From: JAXGMV01 sp040768445
Lineage (GTDB): Bacteria > Chloroflexota > Anaerolineae > Anaerolineales > Anaerolineaceae
Length of the DNA: 64,000 nt
Direction: 5' to 3'
NCBI GenBank assembly: GCA_040768445.1
Contig: JAXGMV010000001.1
Location: 372,001 to 436,000 of the forward strand
Part shown: in pieces, positions 43,232 through 50,388 of the stretch
Layout of the letters: every line of letters starts with the position of its first letter
Position numbering within the stretch: the first letter of the stretch is position 1
Program-made: the position numbers and the translations under genes
The notes under the pieces: generated by a model
The model's input: only the letters and a program-made list of their open reading frames with translations
Database searches by the model: none
Told to the model about the DNA's origin: nothing

Positions 43232-44413
43232 CTAACCCAGTTTACCGGTACCTTTGACCGACTGTTTCAAACGTGCGACAATCAATAACGCAGCCAGGCA
43301 GGCCGCCAGTGCAACCAGCAGGTTTGCCTGAATGCCGTAATTATATACGATTGGTGAGATGACCGTGGCTGCTCCTCTGCCCAATGCAAGGGCTGCCGCA
43401 TTGATACCGAGAAAGGTTGCCCTGGATGCCGGCAGGATTTCACTCAGGAACGGCACACTGCTGACATAGGCAAACTCAAAGCCCAATGTGAAGAGAACCA
43501 GCCCGGCCAGCGCCAGGGGCATTGACCTGGTGGCAAACAGTAAGGCGACGGCAACCACAGCGCTGATGATCACACCCGTTCTAATCGCGTTTAATTTACC
43601 CAGCCTGTCAGCAAGCTTGAATGTCAGGGCTTCGCCACCCAACTCTGCTATGCCCAACAGCGCTGAAACCAGCCCAAGACCGGCAATTAACAGCCCAAAG
43701 GCATCTTCCATCCACACACCAAAGATCATGAAGATAACTTCACTGTAAACCCCCAGTACGGCCGTCATTGCCAGCGCGTACAGCACGATGGGTGATCTGA
43801 GAATGGACCTGTACTGCTCCCAGCTGGTTGGCTGGCTGCCTTTGACAGGCCTATCACCCGGAACCATGCGCTGCAGGGCAAATATGATCAGCAAGCCGAA
43901 CACCGCTAACATGGGAAAAGGCGACTGCCATCCGAACCGTCCCACCAGGAAGGCAACCAGTGGCATACCCAGCAGGAAAGCCAGCGACCAGCCCATTTCA
44001 AGAATGCCAAACATCCGGCCGCGCTGCTCATACGGTACATGGTCGCCCAGGTACGCCTGTATGCTGGTCATGACGAGAAAGCCGCCAAGAAAAGCCGCAC
44101 AGTGGGTGATGAAGAACACAGGGAATGTTGGAAAGAAATAAACCAGTGCCACAGCTGTTGTGAAAACCATCATGCCTGCCAGCATGGCAGTTTTCCTGCC
44201 CAGTCGATCGGCAATCGGCGCCAGCAGCGGGCTGAACATCGCCAGCAGGAAACGGGTGCTGATCACCAGCGAGATGCTGAGGATATCCACCCCCATGCCG
44301 CGGGCAAACACAGCCAGGAACGGATAGAGCATGCGCAGGTTGGTATTGGTCACCCAACGCATGAATGTGAACAGCAGGATCTGCCTGCTTCCAGCTTCTT
44401 GACGTGATGTCAT
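43232..44413 (-). CDS. MFS transporter (tandem copy 1)
   Basis: A 393-residue major facilitator with 12 predicted helices. The loop between helices 2 and 3 reads PIADRLGRKTAMLAG, the MFS motif A position. A second diagnostic stretch is YLGDHVPYEQRGRMFG, in the helix 4-5 region. It is similar in order and motifs to the next gene upstream (44.4-45.6 kb), so the pair arose by duplication. Substrate unknown; histidine or related compounds are possible because hutI follows, but this is inference. Confidence 0.85.
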   Translation of the reverse strand: MTSRQEAGSRQILLFTFMRWVTNTNLRMLYPFLAVFARGMGVDILSISLVISTRFLLAMFSPLLAPIADRLGRKTAMLAGMMVFTTAVALVYFFPTFPVFFITHCAAFLGGFLVMTSIQAYLGDHVPYEQRGRMFGILEMGWSLAFLLGMPLVAFLVGRFGWQSPFPMLAVFGLLIIFALQRMVPGDRPVKGSQPTSWEQYRSILRSPIVLYALAMTAVLGVYSEVIFMIFGVWMEDAFGLLIAGLGLVSALLGIAELGGEALTFKLADRLGKLNAIRTGVIISAVVAVALLFATRSMPLALAGLVLFTLGFEFAYVSSVPFLSEILPASRATFLGINAAALALGRGAATVISPIVYNYGIQANLLVALAACLAALLIVARLKQSVKGTGKLG

Positions 44414-44433
44414 GCTCAGTTTCCAAAAATTAT

Positions 44434-45606
44434 CTAATCATCCAGCCATCTCAGCTTACTCTTGGGCTTAATGATAAGGATAAGGACAATGATGGCGATA
44501 TCAATGATGATACAACCAAAGACATTGGCAGAGAACCCGGACTGGTAGAGATAAGGTCCAATATATGCACCAAATGCACCACCAAATCCCTGCGCAGCAG
44601 TCACAGCAGCCAGAAACGGCGTTCGATGTTCGGGCATAAGTTCAGTTAACATCGTCAGGCTGCTGACCAGCGAGAACTCCATACTGATATAGAAAACAAA
44701 TATCCATACCAGTGCTGGGAACAACGCAGGCGTGATGAAAACAATTGCGCCCGCAACAAGGCTGTTCATGGCAAGTCCACCCACGATAGCACGCCGCTTT
44801 CCTACTTTATCTGTAATGGATGCCACCAAAATCACTCCGATGGCAGAAGCAAAACCAATTACCACGGATGAGATGCCCAGGGCTTCAACATCTAAGTGGT
44901 AGACATCTTCCAGCCAGTACCCGTAGACCACACCAATCATGTTGACGCCAGTGATCAGTAAAAATCCAACCAGTATCCCCAGCCAGGCTTTGCGCGATGA
45001 GAAGACATACTTCATGCCGGCGAATACTGATTCACCGTTATGCGGGCGTTTTGATGCGGGGAAAGTCAACACGATGATGGCGATCAGGATCAGCATGATC
45101 ACAAAAAAAGCCGGGTAAGGCGCCAGCCAGCCGTAATGACTGATCAGGAGACTGATCAACGGTACACCAAAAATGAAGCTGGCCGCCCAGCCAAATTCAC
45201 TTAAAGCGATGATCGAACCACGTCGTTGGTAAGGTACCTCTTCGCCAATATAGGACTGCATCACCGGTAGGAAAACAAATGTCCCCAGAGTCATCACAAA
45301 AGTGGCAATCACAAAGGCAGTATAGGACTGCCACAGAAGCATCACCGCGCCACCCAGTGCAAAGGTGCTGAGACCAAAAACCATGCCGAACTTATGCCCT
45401 TTATGTTCTGAGAAAGCCGAGATAAAAGGCACCAGCAGGTTCGACAACTGGGATATCGAAAAAGCCCTGCCAGCCATTGTGATGTCAATTCCCAATCCCC
45501 GACTGAAGACGGGCAGCAGCGGCATCAGCATTGATGTGGCGGTGTGCAAAATGACCCTGATAAACACAAAAAATGATACCTGGCCAAGGATAAGCTTATT
45601 TTTCAT
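44434..45606 (-). CDS. MFS transporter (tandem copy 2)
   Basis: A 390-residue major facilitator with 12 predicted helices. It aligns by eye with the neighbouring copy: YIGEEVPYQRRGSIIA corresponds to the same loop there, but the motif A loop is changed to FSEHKGHKFGMVFG, lacking the usual Asp-Arg-x-Gly-Arg pattern. This suggests functional divergence of the two copies. It lies 20 bases before copy 1 and 33 bases after the CcmC-like gene. Confidence 0.83.
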   Translation of the reverse strand: MKNKLILGQVSFFVFIRVILHTATSMLMPLLPVFSRGLGIDITMAGRAFSISQLSNLLVPFISAFSEHKGHKFGMVFGLSTFALGGAVMLLWQSYTAFVIATFVMTLGTFVFLPVMQSYIGEEVPYQRRGSIIALSEFGWAASFIFGVPLISLLISHYGWLAPYPAFFVIMLILIAIIVLTFPASKRPHNGESVFAGMKYVFSSRKAWLGILVGFLLITGVNMIGVVYGYWLEDVYHLDVEALGISSVVIGFASAIGVILVASITDKVGKRRAIVGGLAMNSLVAGAIVFITPALFPALVWIFVFYISMEFSLVSSLTMLTELMPEHRTPFLAAVTAAQGFGGAFGAYIGPYLYQSGFSANVFGCIIIDIAIIVLILIIKPKSKLRWLDD

Positions 45607-45639
45607 TCATTAAACCTTATCGACAATTTATGGGTCACA

Positions 45640-46248
45640 TCAGCACCTAATCTGCCGGTACAACAGTGCCGCCACCTGTAGTCCCAGCCCGTAAATCAGC
45701 AGAAAAAGGGCAAGGAAGAACAACTGCATGGTCAGTGAATTGGATTGTTGAATGGGTGAATCGGGATGCAGAACACTTTGCAGTGAGAGAATACGCCAGA
45801 ATAGTGCCAACGTGTAGAGAAGCGTCGCTGCAGCTGTCAACTGACGATTATTGATCAGTGCCAGCCCAACCTGCAGTAAAACGCCAATGATCGCGAACGT
45901 CATCGGCACCTGCCAGCGCGGCTCAGAGAAGTAGAAGCCGCCCCAATTGGCTTTCATGACCATCAGGGACTGGGGCAGGTAGAGCAGCCAAAACAGCAGG
46001 GCGATGCGGCTGACGGTTATCATCCAGCGGTAAAGTGCGTCTCTGCGTCTGAGCAGCCAGACAACAGCCAGCAACGCAGCACTTGCAAACAATGCCAGGC
46101 TTGCCCACACCCATGCACCGTGCAGGTAGATCATGCGCATGTTGATACCCAGGGTTTGCTCCAGCGGTGCAGTCAATATGACCAGGACAACAGCAGCAAC
46201 GGTTACGGGTATGCTTACCCAAAACCAGGAAAAGCCCGTCTTTGACAT
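45640..46248 (-). CDS. membrane protein, distantly CcmC-like
   Basis: A 202-residue protein with about six helices. The segment MRMIYLHGAWVWASLALF and, after two helices, ANWGGFYFSEPRW recall the heme-handling CcmC/CcsA group (YxHxxxAW, and WGxxWxWDxR). The tryptophan motif is degenerate, so heme export is not claimed. No other cytochrome c maturation gene is nearby. It is the first gene of the minus-strand run leading through the MFS genes to hutI. Confidence 0.6.
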   Translation of the reverse strand: MSKTGFSWFWVSIPVTVAAVVLVILTAPLEQTLGINMRMIYLHGAWVWASLALFASAALLAVVWLLRRRDALYRWMITVSRIALLFWLLYLPQSLMVMKANWGGFYFSEPRWQVPMTFAIIGVLLQVGLALINNRQLTAAATLLYTLALFWRILSLQSVLHPDSPIQQSNSLTMQLFFLALFLLIYGLGLQVAALLYRQIRC

Positions 46249-46373
46249 TAATTTATAAGACCTGTGGGTAAAGGGTAAGGATCATCCGGCAATTGTACTC
46301 TAAGATAAGCCAGCAGCTGGTTTTTTTCAGCGCTATTTGATGTTCAGAAGACCAGAAAAATTATTTGAAGAGG

Positions 46374-46411
46374 CGTTAAAAAGTTGTGCCAGGGAGGTAA
46401 ATCTTCCCTGG
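46374..46411 (-). terminator. terminator after the Rrf2 gene
   Basis: A 7-bp stem CCAGGGA/TCCCTGG with a 9-base loop. On the minus strand five Ts follow after six bases. It stands 28 bases beyond the Rrf2 stop and separates it from the membrane-protein run. Confidence 0.55.
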
Positions 46412-46438
46412 TCATCAATAAACATTAGGGTTACAAGG

Positions 46439-46882
46439 TTAAGCGACTTGTGCTTGAGGGGTTAAAGGTTTAACAGCAGTCGTACTGCCAGCGAACTGGC
46501 CAAAATTTGCCGCCCTGAGCCGGCCAACAAGTTCTTGCTGAGCAGAACACCAAATGTCGCGTATTGGGCACTCTTCCCCAAATGGGCAGTTCTCATGAGA
46601 AAAGGTGCACTCATTGAGCTGCATCGGCCCGTCAATGGCTTCAACAACATCCAGGATGGAAATCAGTTCGGGACTACGGGAGAGTGTCACACCGCCTCTT
46701 GCCCCGCGTGAAGTGTGAATTAAGCCGGCAATGGAGAGTTGGGAGATAATTTTCGCCAGAAATGAGGGTGGGATGCGCTGCTCTCGAGCGATTTGGCTGG
46801 TAGATGCCCGTTGGGTTGGTTCCAAACGGGAAAGATACAGCATCGCCCTTAAGGCATAGTCTGCTTGTCTGGTTATTTGCAT
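46439..46882 (-). CDS. Rrf2 family transcriptional regulator
   Basis: A 147-residue winged-helix regulator. MQITRQADYALRAMLYLSRL is the family start, SQIAREQRIPPSFLAKIISQL the recognition helix region, and GLIHTSRGARGGVTLSR the wing. Three or four cysteines in CTFSHENCPFGEECPIRDIWC occupy the place where IscR and NsrR hold an iron-sulfur cluster, so it probably senses redox state, nitric oxide or iron-sulfur status. AAGAGGAAG precedes the ATG. It stands alone, flanked by a terminator and a divergent spacer with repeats. Confidence 0.9.
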   Translation of the reverse strand: MQITRQADYALRAMLYLSRLEPTQRASTSQIAREQRIPPSFLAKIISQLSIAGLIHTSRGARGGVTLSRSPELISILDVVEAIDGPMQLNECTFSHENCPFGEECPIRDIWCSAQQELVGRLRAANFGQFAGSTTAVKPLTPQAQVA

Positions 46883-46901
46883 CTTAATCTTCCTCTTTTG
46901 A

Positions 46902-46937
46902 TATTATTCATATTATTTACATTATTTGTGTTATTTG
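46902..46937. repeat. four tandem copies of a 9-bp AT-rich repeat
   Basis: TATTATTCA, TATTATTTA, CATTATTTG and TGTTATTTG follow one another without gaps. They lie just upstream of the Rrf2 start, in its likely mRNA leader or promoter. Confidence 0.7.
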
Positions 46938-47021
46938 TCTTCTTTATATAAGTCTATCCAATGCAAGCGGATTGGGCAAGTGACAGATATAACAGACTTT
47001 GGATGATATTATACGGAAACA

Positions 47022-47038
47022 GTCATATTTATTATGAC
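47022..47038. promoter_or_regulatory. palindrome in the Rrf2-thioesterase spacer
   Basis: GTCATA-TTTAT-TATGAC, a 6-5-6 dyad in the 249-base divergent spacer. The related hexamer TGACAG occurs at 46981-46986 and 47035-47040, and its complement CTGTCA at about 47051. It is a candidate operator, possibly for the adjacent Rrf2 regulator. Confidence 0.4.
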
Positions 47039-47112
47039 AGGCGTCAGGTTCTGTCACAGATAGCTGTGGGATACATCAACAGGTACAGCGCTCCACTGCA
47101 TTAAGTCCGATT

Positions 47113-47121
47113 TGGTATAAT
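47113..47121 (+). promoter_or_regulatory. extended -10 promoter of the thioesterase gene (leaderless transcript)
   Basis: TGGTATAAT, a perfect extended -10. The expected start point is near 47128, only about four bases before the ATG at 47132, and no Shine-Dalgarno fits, so the mRNA should be leaderless. Confidence 0.6.
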
Positions 47122-47131
47122 GGCAGCAGGC

Positions 47132-47557
47132 ATGACGTTCAAATATTATTATCCTCTTCAGGTCAGGTACAGCGATTTTGACACCCAGTGGCATGTCAAC
47201 AATGCACGCCTGGCGACTTTCCTTGAACAGGCTCGTTTGAATTACATTATCGAGGTCGGTCTTTTCAGCGGAAGTTCCTTCCTTGATTTTCCGTTCGTGG
47301 TGGCTGACCTGCACATTGCCTTCCGTGAACCCATTATACTGGGCGAGCCTATCATCGTCGGCGTTAGAACTTCCCATATTGGTACCAAAAGCGTCAAACT
47401 TGAATACATCGTGGAGAACCCTGACAGCAATGCGTTGAAAGCCACCGCTGACACCGTCCTGGTGGCGTATGACAACCGACAGCATAAGAGCATCGTTGTG
47501 CCGCAGGAATGGCGCCAAAAGTTAGAAACCTTTGAGGAACGTTCCTTTGCCGGATAA
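47132..47557 (+). CDS. acyl-CoA thioesterase, hotdog fold (4-hydroxybenzoyl-CoA type)
   Basis: A 141-residue single hotdog-domain thioesterase. The N-terminal YSDFDTQWHVNNARLATFLEQAR is the family pattern (the first Asp/His/Asn region holds the active site), and the rest matches in length. The acyl-CoA substrate is unknown. An ATG four codons earlier overlaps the -10 box, so I start at 47132. It stands alone, divergent from the Rrf2 gene and 63 bases before the M42 peptidase gene. Confidence 0.85.
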   Translation: MTFKYYYPLQVRYSDFDTQWHVNNARLATFLEQARLNYIIEVGLFSGSSFLDFPFVVADLHIAFREPIILGEPIIVGVRTSHIGTKSVKLEYIVENPDSNALKATADTVLVAYDNRQHKSIVVPQEWRQKLETFEERSFAG

Positions 47558-47620
47558 TCCACGTGCAAATTATTCAACTTATCAACTCACTCAATTAAAC
47601 CCAATTTAACAGGAGACATC

Positions 47621-48667
47621 ATGAAACTTCCCGAAATTAATCAGCAGTACCTGCAGGATTTCTTAGTGGGCTTGCTTAACATCCCCAGCCCGACCGGCTT
47701 TGCAGAAGAAGCCATAAAGTATACCCAGGATGCACTCAAAGATTACCCGGGCATCACTTTCTCACGCGATCGTAAGGGCGGTATGCTGGCGACCTGGCAC
47801 GGTAAAGCTGAAGAGCCTGCGCGTGCCATCACATCCCATGTGGATACACTGGGTGCCATTGTGAAGGAAGTTAAGTCCAACGGTCGTCTGCGATTGACGA
47901 ATCTCGGCGGCGTGATTTGGCCTTCTGTGGAGAACGAAGGATTGACTGTGTTCACCACAGATGGCAAGCAGTACCGCGGGTCACTGGTGCTCACCAAGGC
48001 GTCCGGTCATGTCTACCCAAAAGAATGCCGGGAGCTGCCGCGCAACGATGAAACCATGGAAGTACGCCTGGACGAACGCACCACATCAGCAGATGAGACA
48101 CGCAAATTGGGCATTGAAGTCGGCGATTTTGTGGCATTTGATACCAGGATCGAGATGCACAACGGCTTTATCCGCTCACGTTACCATGATGATAAAGCCT
48201 GCGTCGCCTGTGTGCTTGCCGCAGTCAAGGCAATCACCGAGGCTGGATTGCAGCCTGCCGTCAAAACTTACCTGCATTTCTCCAATTACGAAGAGGTTGG
48301 ACACGGCGGCGCTGCCGGCATCCCCGAGGATGCTGCTGAACTGCTGGCGGTGGATATGGCTGCCATCGGTGAAGGACAGAACTCTGATGAGTTCCACGCC
48401 TCCATCTGCATCAAAGATGCCAGCGGACCGTACCACCACGGTCTCAGCCAGAGACTGCGCAGGCTGGCAGAATCCTATCAAATACCACACAAGACCGACA
48501 CTTTCCTGAGCTACGCCTCTGACGGCTCAGCGTTGTGGCGCGCCGGCGGGAATATCGCCATTGCCTTGATCGGCCCCGGCATCGATGGCTCTCACAGCTA
48601 CGAACGGGCGCACATGGACGGATTGCTGGCAACCACCAACTGGATTATGGCTTACCTGCTGAACTAA
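47621..48667 (+). CDS. M42 family aminopeptidase
   Basis: A 348-residue dinuclear zinc aminopeptidase of family M42 (glutamyl aminopeptidase/cellulase M group). The metal ligands can be placed: His in ITSHVDTLGA, Asp in SRYHDDKACVA, the Glu pair in FSNYEEVGHGG, Asp in LLAVDMAAIG, and His in SHSYERAH. An insertion of about 90 residues (PA-like domain, 75-170) lies after the first ligand, as in the family. The enzyme is cytoplasmic and would degrade peptides such as those brought in by the opp systems. AGGAGA precedes the ATG. Confidence 0.9.
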   Translation: MKLPEINQQYLQDFLVGLLNIPSPTGFAEEAIKYTQDALKDYPGITFSRDRKGGMLATWHGKAEEPARAITSHVDTLGAIVKEVKSNGRLRLTNLGGVIWPSVENEGLTVFTTDGKQYRGSLVLTKASGHVYPKECRELPRNDETMEVRLDERTTSADETRKLGIEVGDFVAFDTRIEMHNGFIRSRYHDDKACVACVLAAVKAITEAGLQPAVKTYLHFSNYEEVGHGGAAGIPEDAAELLAVDMAAIGEGQNSDEFHASICIKDASGPYHHGLSQRLRRLAESYQIPHKTDTFLSYASDGSALWRAGGNIAIALIGPGIDGSHSYERAHMDGLLATTNWIMAYLLN

Positions 48668-48673
48668 CCTACC

Positions 48674-50134
48674 ATGCAGTCATCGCTGATTGACAGCTTT
48701 TTCACTTCAGATCCAGCGCAACAACTGCGCCGCTACCATATTGGCTGGTTGGTGCTGCTGTTTATCAGCGGGGCTGTATTATGGTCTATTTTTCTAAACC
48801 GGGGCAGCATACCTTTTGACTATCATGATTGGGCTGAGATTAATGCCCCGCGCGTCGCCTTTGCGGGCGATGCGGTCAGAAAAGGCGTGCTGCCCCTGCA
48901 CATGCCCGATAAATCCGCACTGCGCAGCCTTACCGACCGCTACATGTCCATACCGGATGTGCTGCTGACGCCCCAGTTGCTGCTCCTGCTCTGGATGGAC
49001 GTAGGCACCTTCATGCTGGTTAACCTGCTGCTGCTGTACAGCGTCGGGTTTGCCGGGTTGGTCTGGCTGAAACAAAAATATCGCCTGTCAGGCTTTCTTT
49101 TTACAATCCTGTTCCTATTGTTCAACTTCAACGGGCATATCGTGGCACATTTGTCCGTCGGTCACTACACCTGGGTCGGGTACTTTCTCCTGCCCTGGTT
49201 TTTCATTTTGTTGATCAAGCTGGAAGAGACACCTCCTGCCCGCTATTGGCGTTGGCTCAGCCTGATGGCAGGGTTGCTGTTCTTCTTGTTCCTGCAGGGA
49301 TCCTTCCACCAGTACCTGTGGTGCCTGCTGTTCATGGGCTTTTATGTATTGGCCAATTGGCGTAAAGCCCTGCCGGTTATCGGGGGAGCGTTCTTCAGTG
49401 GGTTGCTGCTGCTGGTGCGCTTCCTGCCGGTCACCCTGCTGTTCGGCCAATTTGATATCGAATTTCGCGGCGGCTACCCGCGTCCGTGGCATATCTTTTC
49501 AGCGTTGATGATTGAACGGCTGCCAGCAGAATTGAAGGAACCTATTAACTTTAACAGCAACCTGGGCTTTTGGGAATTTGACCTGTATGTCGGTATTGCC
49601 GGATTCTTTTTCCTGCTGCTGGCAGCAGCGGCATGGCTTGTGCCGCAGTTCAAAGGGCGCAGGTTCTCTCCCTGGCTCAGCCCCATCCTTTTCCTGGCAT
49701 TCTTCTCCATTTATAAGTTCTACCTACCGCTTTACAACCTCCCGATCCCGATACTAAACAGCGAACGGGTCACCTCGCGCTTCATCATCATGCCGTTACT
49801 GGCATTATTGTTCATTGCCTTGCCGGCTGTGCAGGAGCGACTCAACCGCTGGGTGAAAAACTGGCGCTACAAGACGATTCTGCTTATCCTGGCTGCCTGG
49901 TTAGGTTATGACCTGCTGCGGCACACGCTGGCATGGCAGGTTACAGAAGCGGCAAAGGCATTTCCATTCACAGCCGTGGATTTGAGCATCAAAACCGTTG
50001 CAAACCATCCTGACCCAGCCTACACCAACCTGATCCTGATCGGCGGTATTGCATCACTGCTAACTGCCCTTTTCCTGATAATACTGTCTATGTTGGAAAA
50101 GCGGCGTGAAAGAAAAATACGCTCTAACGCCTGA
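48674..50134 (+). CDS. polytopic membrane protein, GT-C glycosyltransferase-like
   Basis: A 486-residue membrane protein with about ten helices. After the first helix an extracytoplasmic loop contains PFDYHDWAEINAPRVAF, in the place where GT-C enzymes carry an acidic catalytic motif. Later, HIVAHLSVGHYTWVGYFLLPW resembles segments of the YfhO-type group. I cannot assign a reaction. It lies seven bases after the M42 peptidase gene and so may share its transcript. Confidence 0.7.
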   Translation: MQSSLIDSFFTSDPAQQLRRYHIGWLVLLFISGAVLWSIFLNRGSIPFDYHDWAEINAPRVAFAGDAVRKGVLPLHMPDKSALRSLTDRYMSIPDVLLTPQLLLLLWMDVGTFMLVNLLLLYSVGFAGLVWLKQKYRLSGFLFTILFLLFNFNGHIVAHLSVGHYTWVGYFLLPWFFILLIKLEETPPARYWRWLSLMAGLLFFLFLQGSFHQYLWCLLFMGFYVLANWRKALPVIGGAFFSGLLLLVRFLPVTLLFGQFDIEFRGGYPRPWHIFSALMIERLPAELKEPINFNSNLGFWEFDLYVGIAGFFFLLLAAAAWLVPQFKGRRFSPWLSPILFLAFFSIYKFYLPLYNLPIPILNSERVTSRFIIMPLLALLFIALPAVQERLNRWVKNWRYKTILLILAAWLGYDLLRHTLAWQVTEAAKAFPFTAVDLSIKTVANHPDPAYTNLILIGGIASLLTALFLIILSMLEKRRERKIRSNA

Positions 50135-50178
50135 CCTTCATCCCTGGGTCTCACCGCCAGTTTTTCCATCCAACCTTC

Positions 50179-50199
50179 TTGATCTTATAACCTGATCAA
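50179..50199. promoter_or_regulatory. dyad upstream of clpC
   Basis: TTGATC-N9-GATCAA, a perfect 6-bp inverted repeat with a 9-base centre, about 50 bases upstream of the candidate clpC -35 box. It matches neither the CtsR nor the CIRCE consensus. A second, nearly perfect dyad (CTATTCATTT with one extra base in its partner) lies at 50221-50242. Confidence 0.4.
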
Positions 50200-50249
50200 A
50201 TTATTAATATAATTTTGATACTATTCATTTAAAATGAAATAGCGCAGAC

Positions 50250-50277
50250 TCGACATCTTCTTATTCTCTGGTAGAAT
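50250..50277 (+). promoter_or_regulatory. promoter of clpC
   Basis: TCGACA (-35, 5 of 6), a 16-base spacer ending in TGG, and TAGAAT (extended -10). It lies about 110 bases upstream of the preferred clpC start. Confidence 0.55.
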
Positions 50278-50388
50278 TCTGACTGCAAGAGTTTGATGAA
50301 TGAACAGGATAGTGATCCTGTATTGATTAAACCAGCCGGCACAACCAGGTTCATCACTATGGCTGGAAGTGAATTAAGGAGGAATGCC

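Noticed and set aside
46312..46327. Small hairpin CCAG-CAG-CTGG followed by Ts on the plus strand
   Set aside because: A stem of only four pairs, and no plus-strand gene ends before it.
50179..50242. CIRCE or CtsR operator upstream of clpC
   Set aside because: The dyad TTGATC-N9-GATCAA shares only the spacing with CIRCE, and no GGTCAAA-type direct repeats are present.
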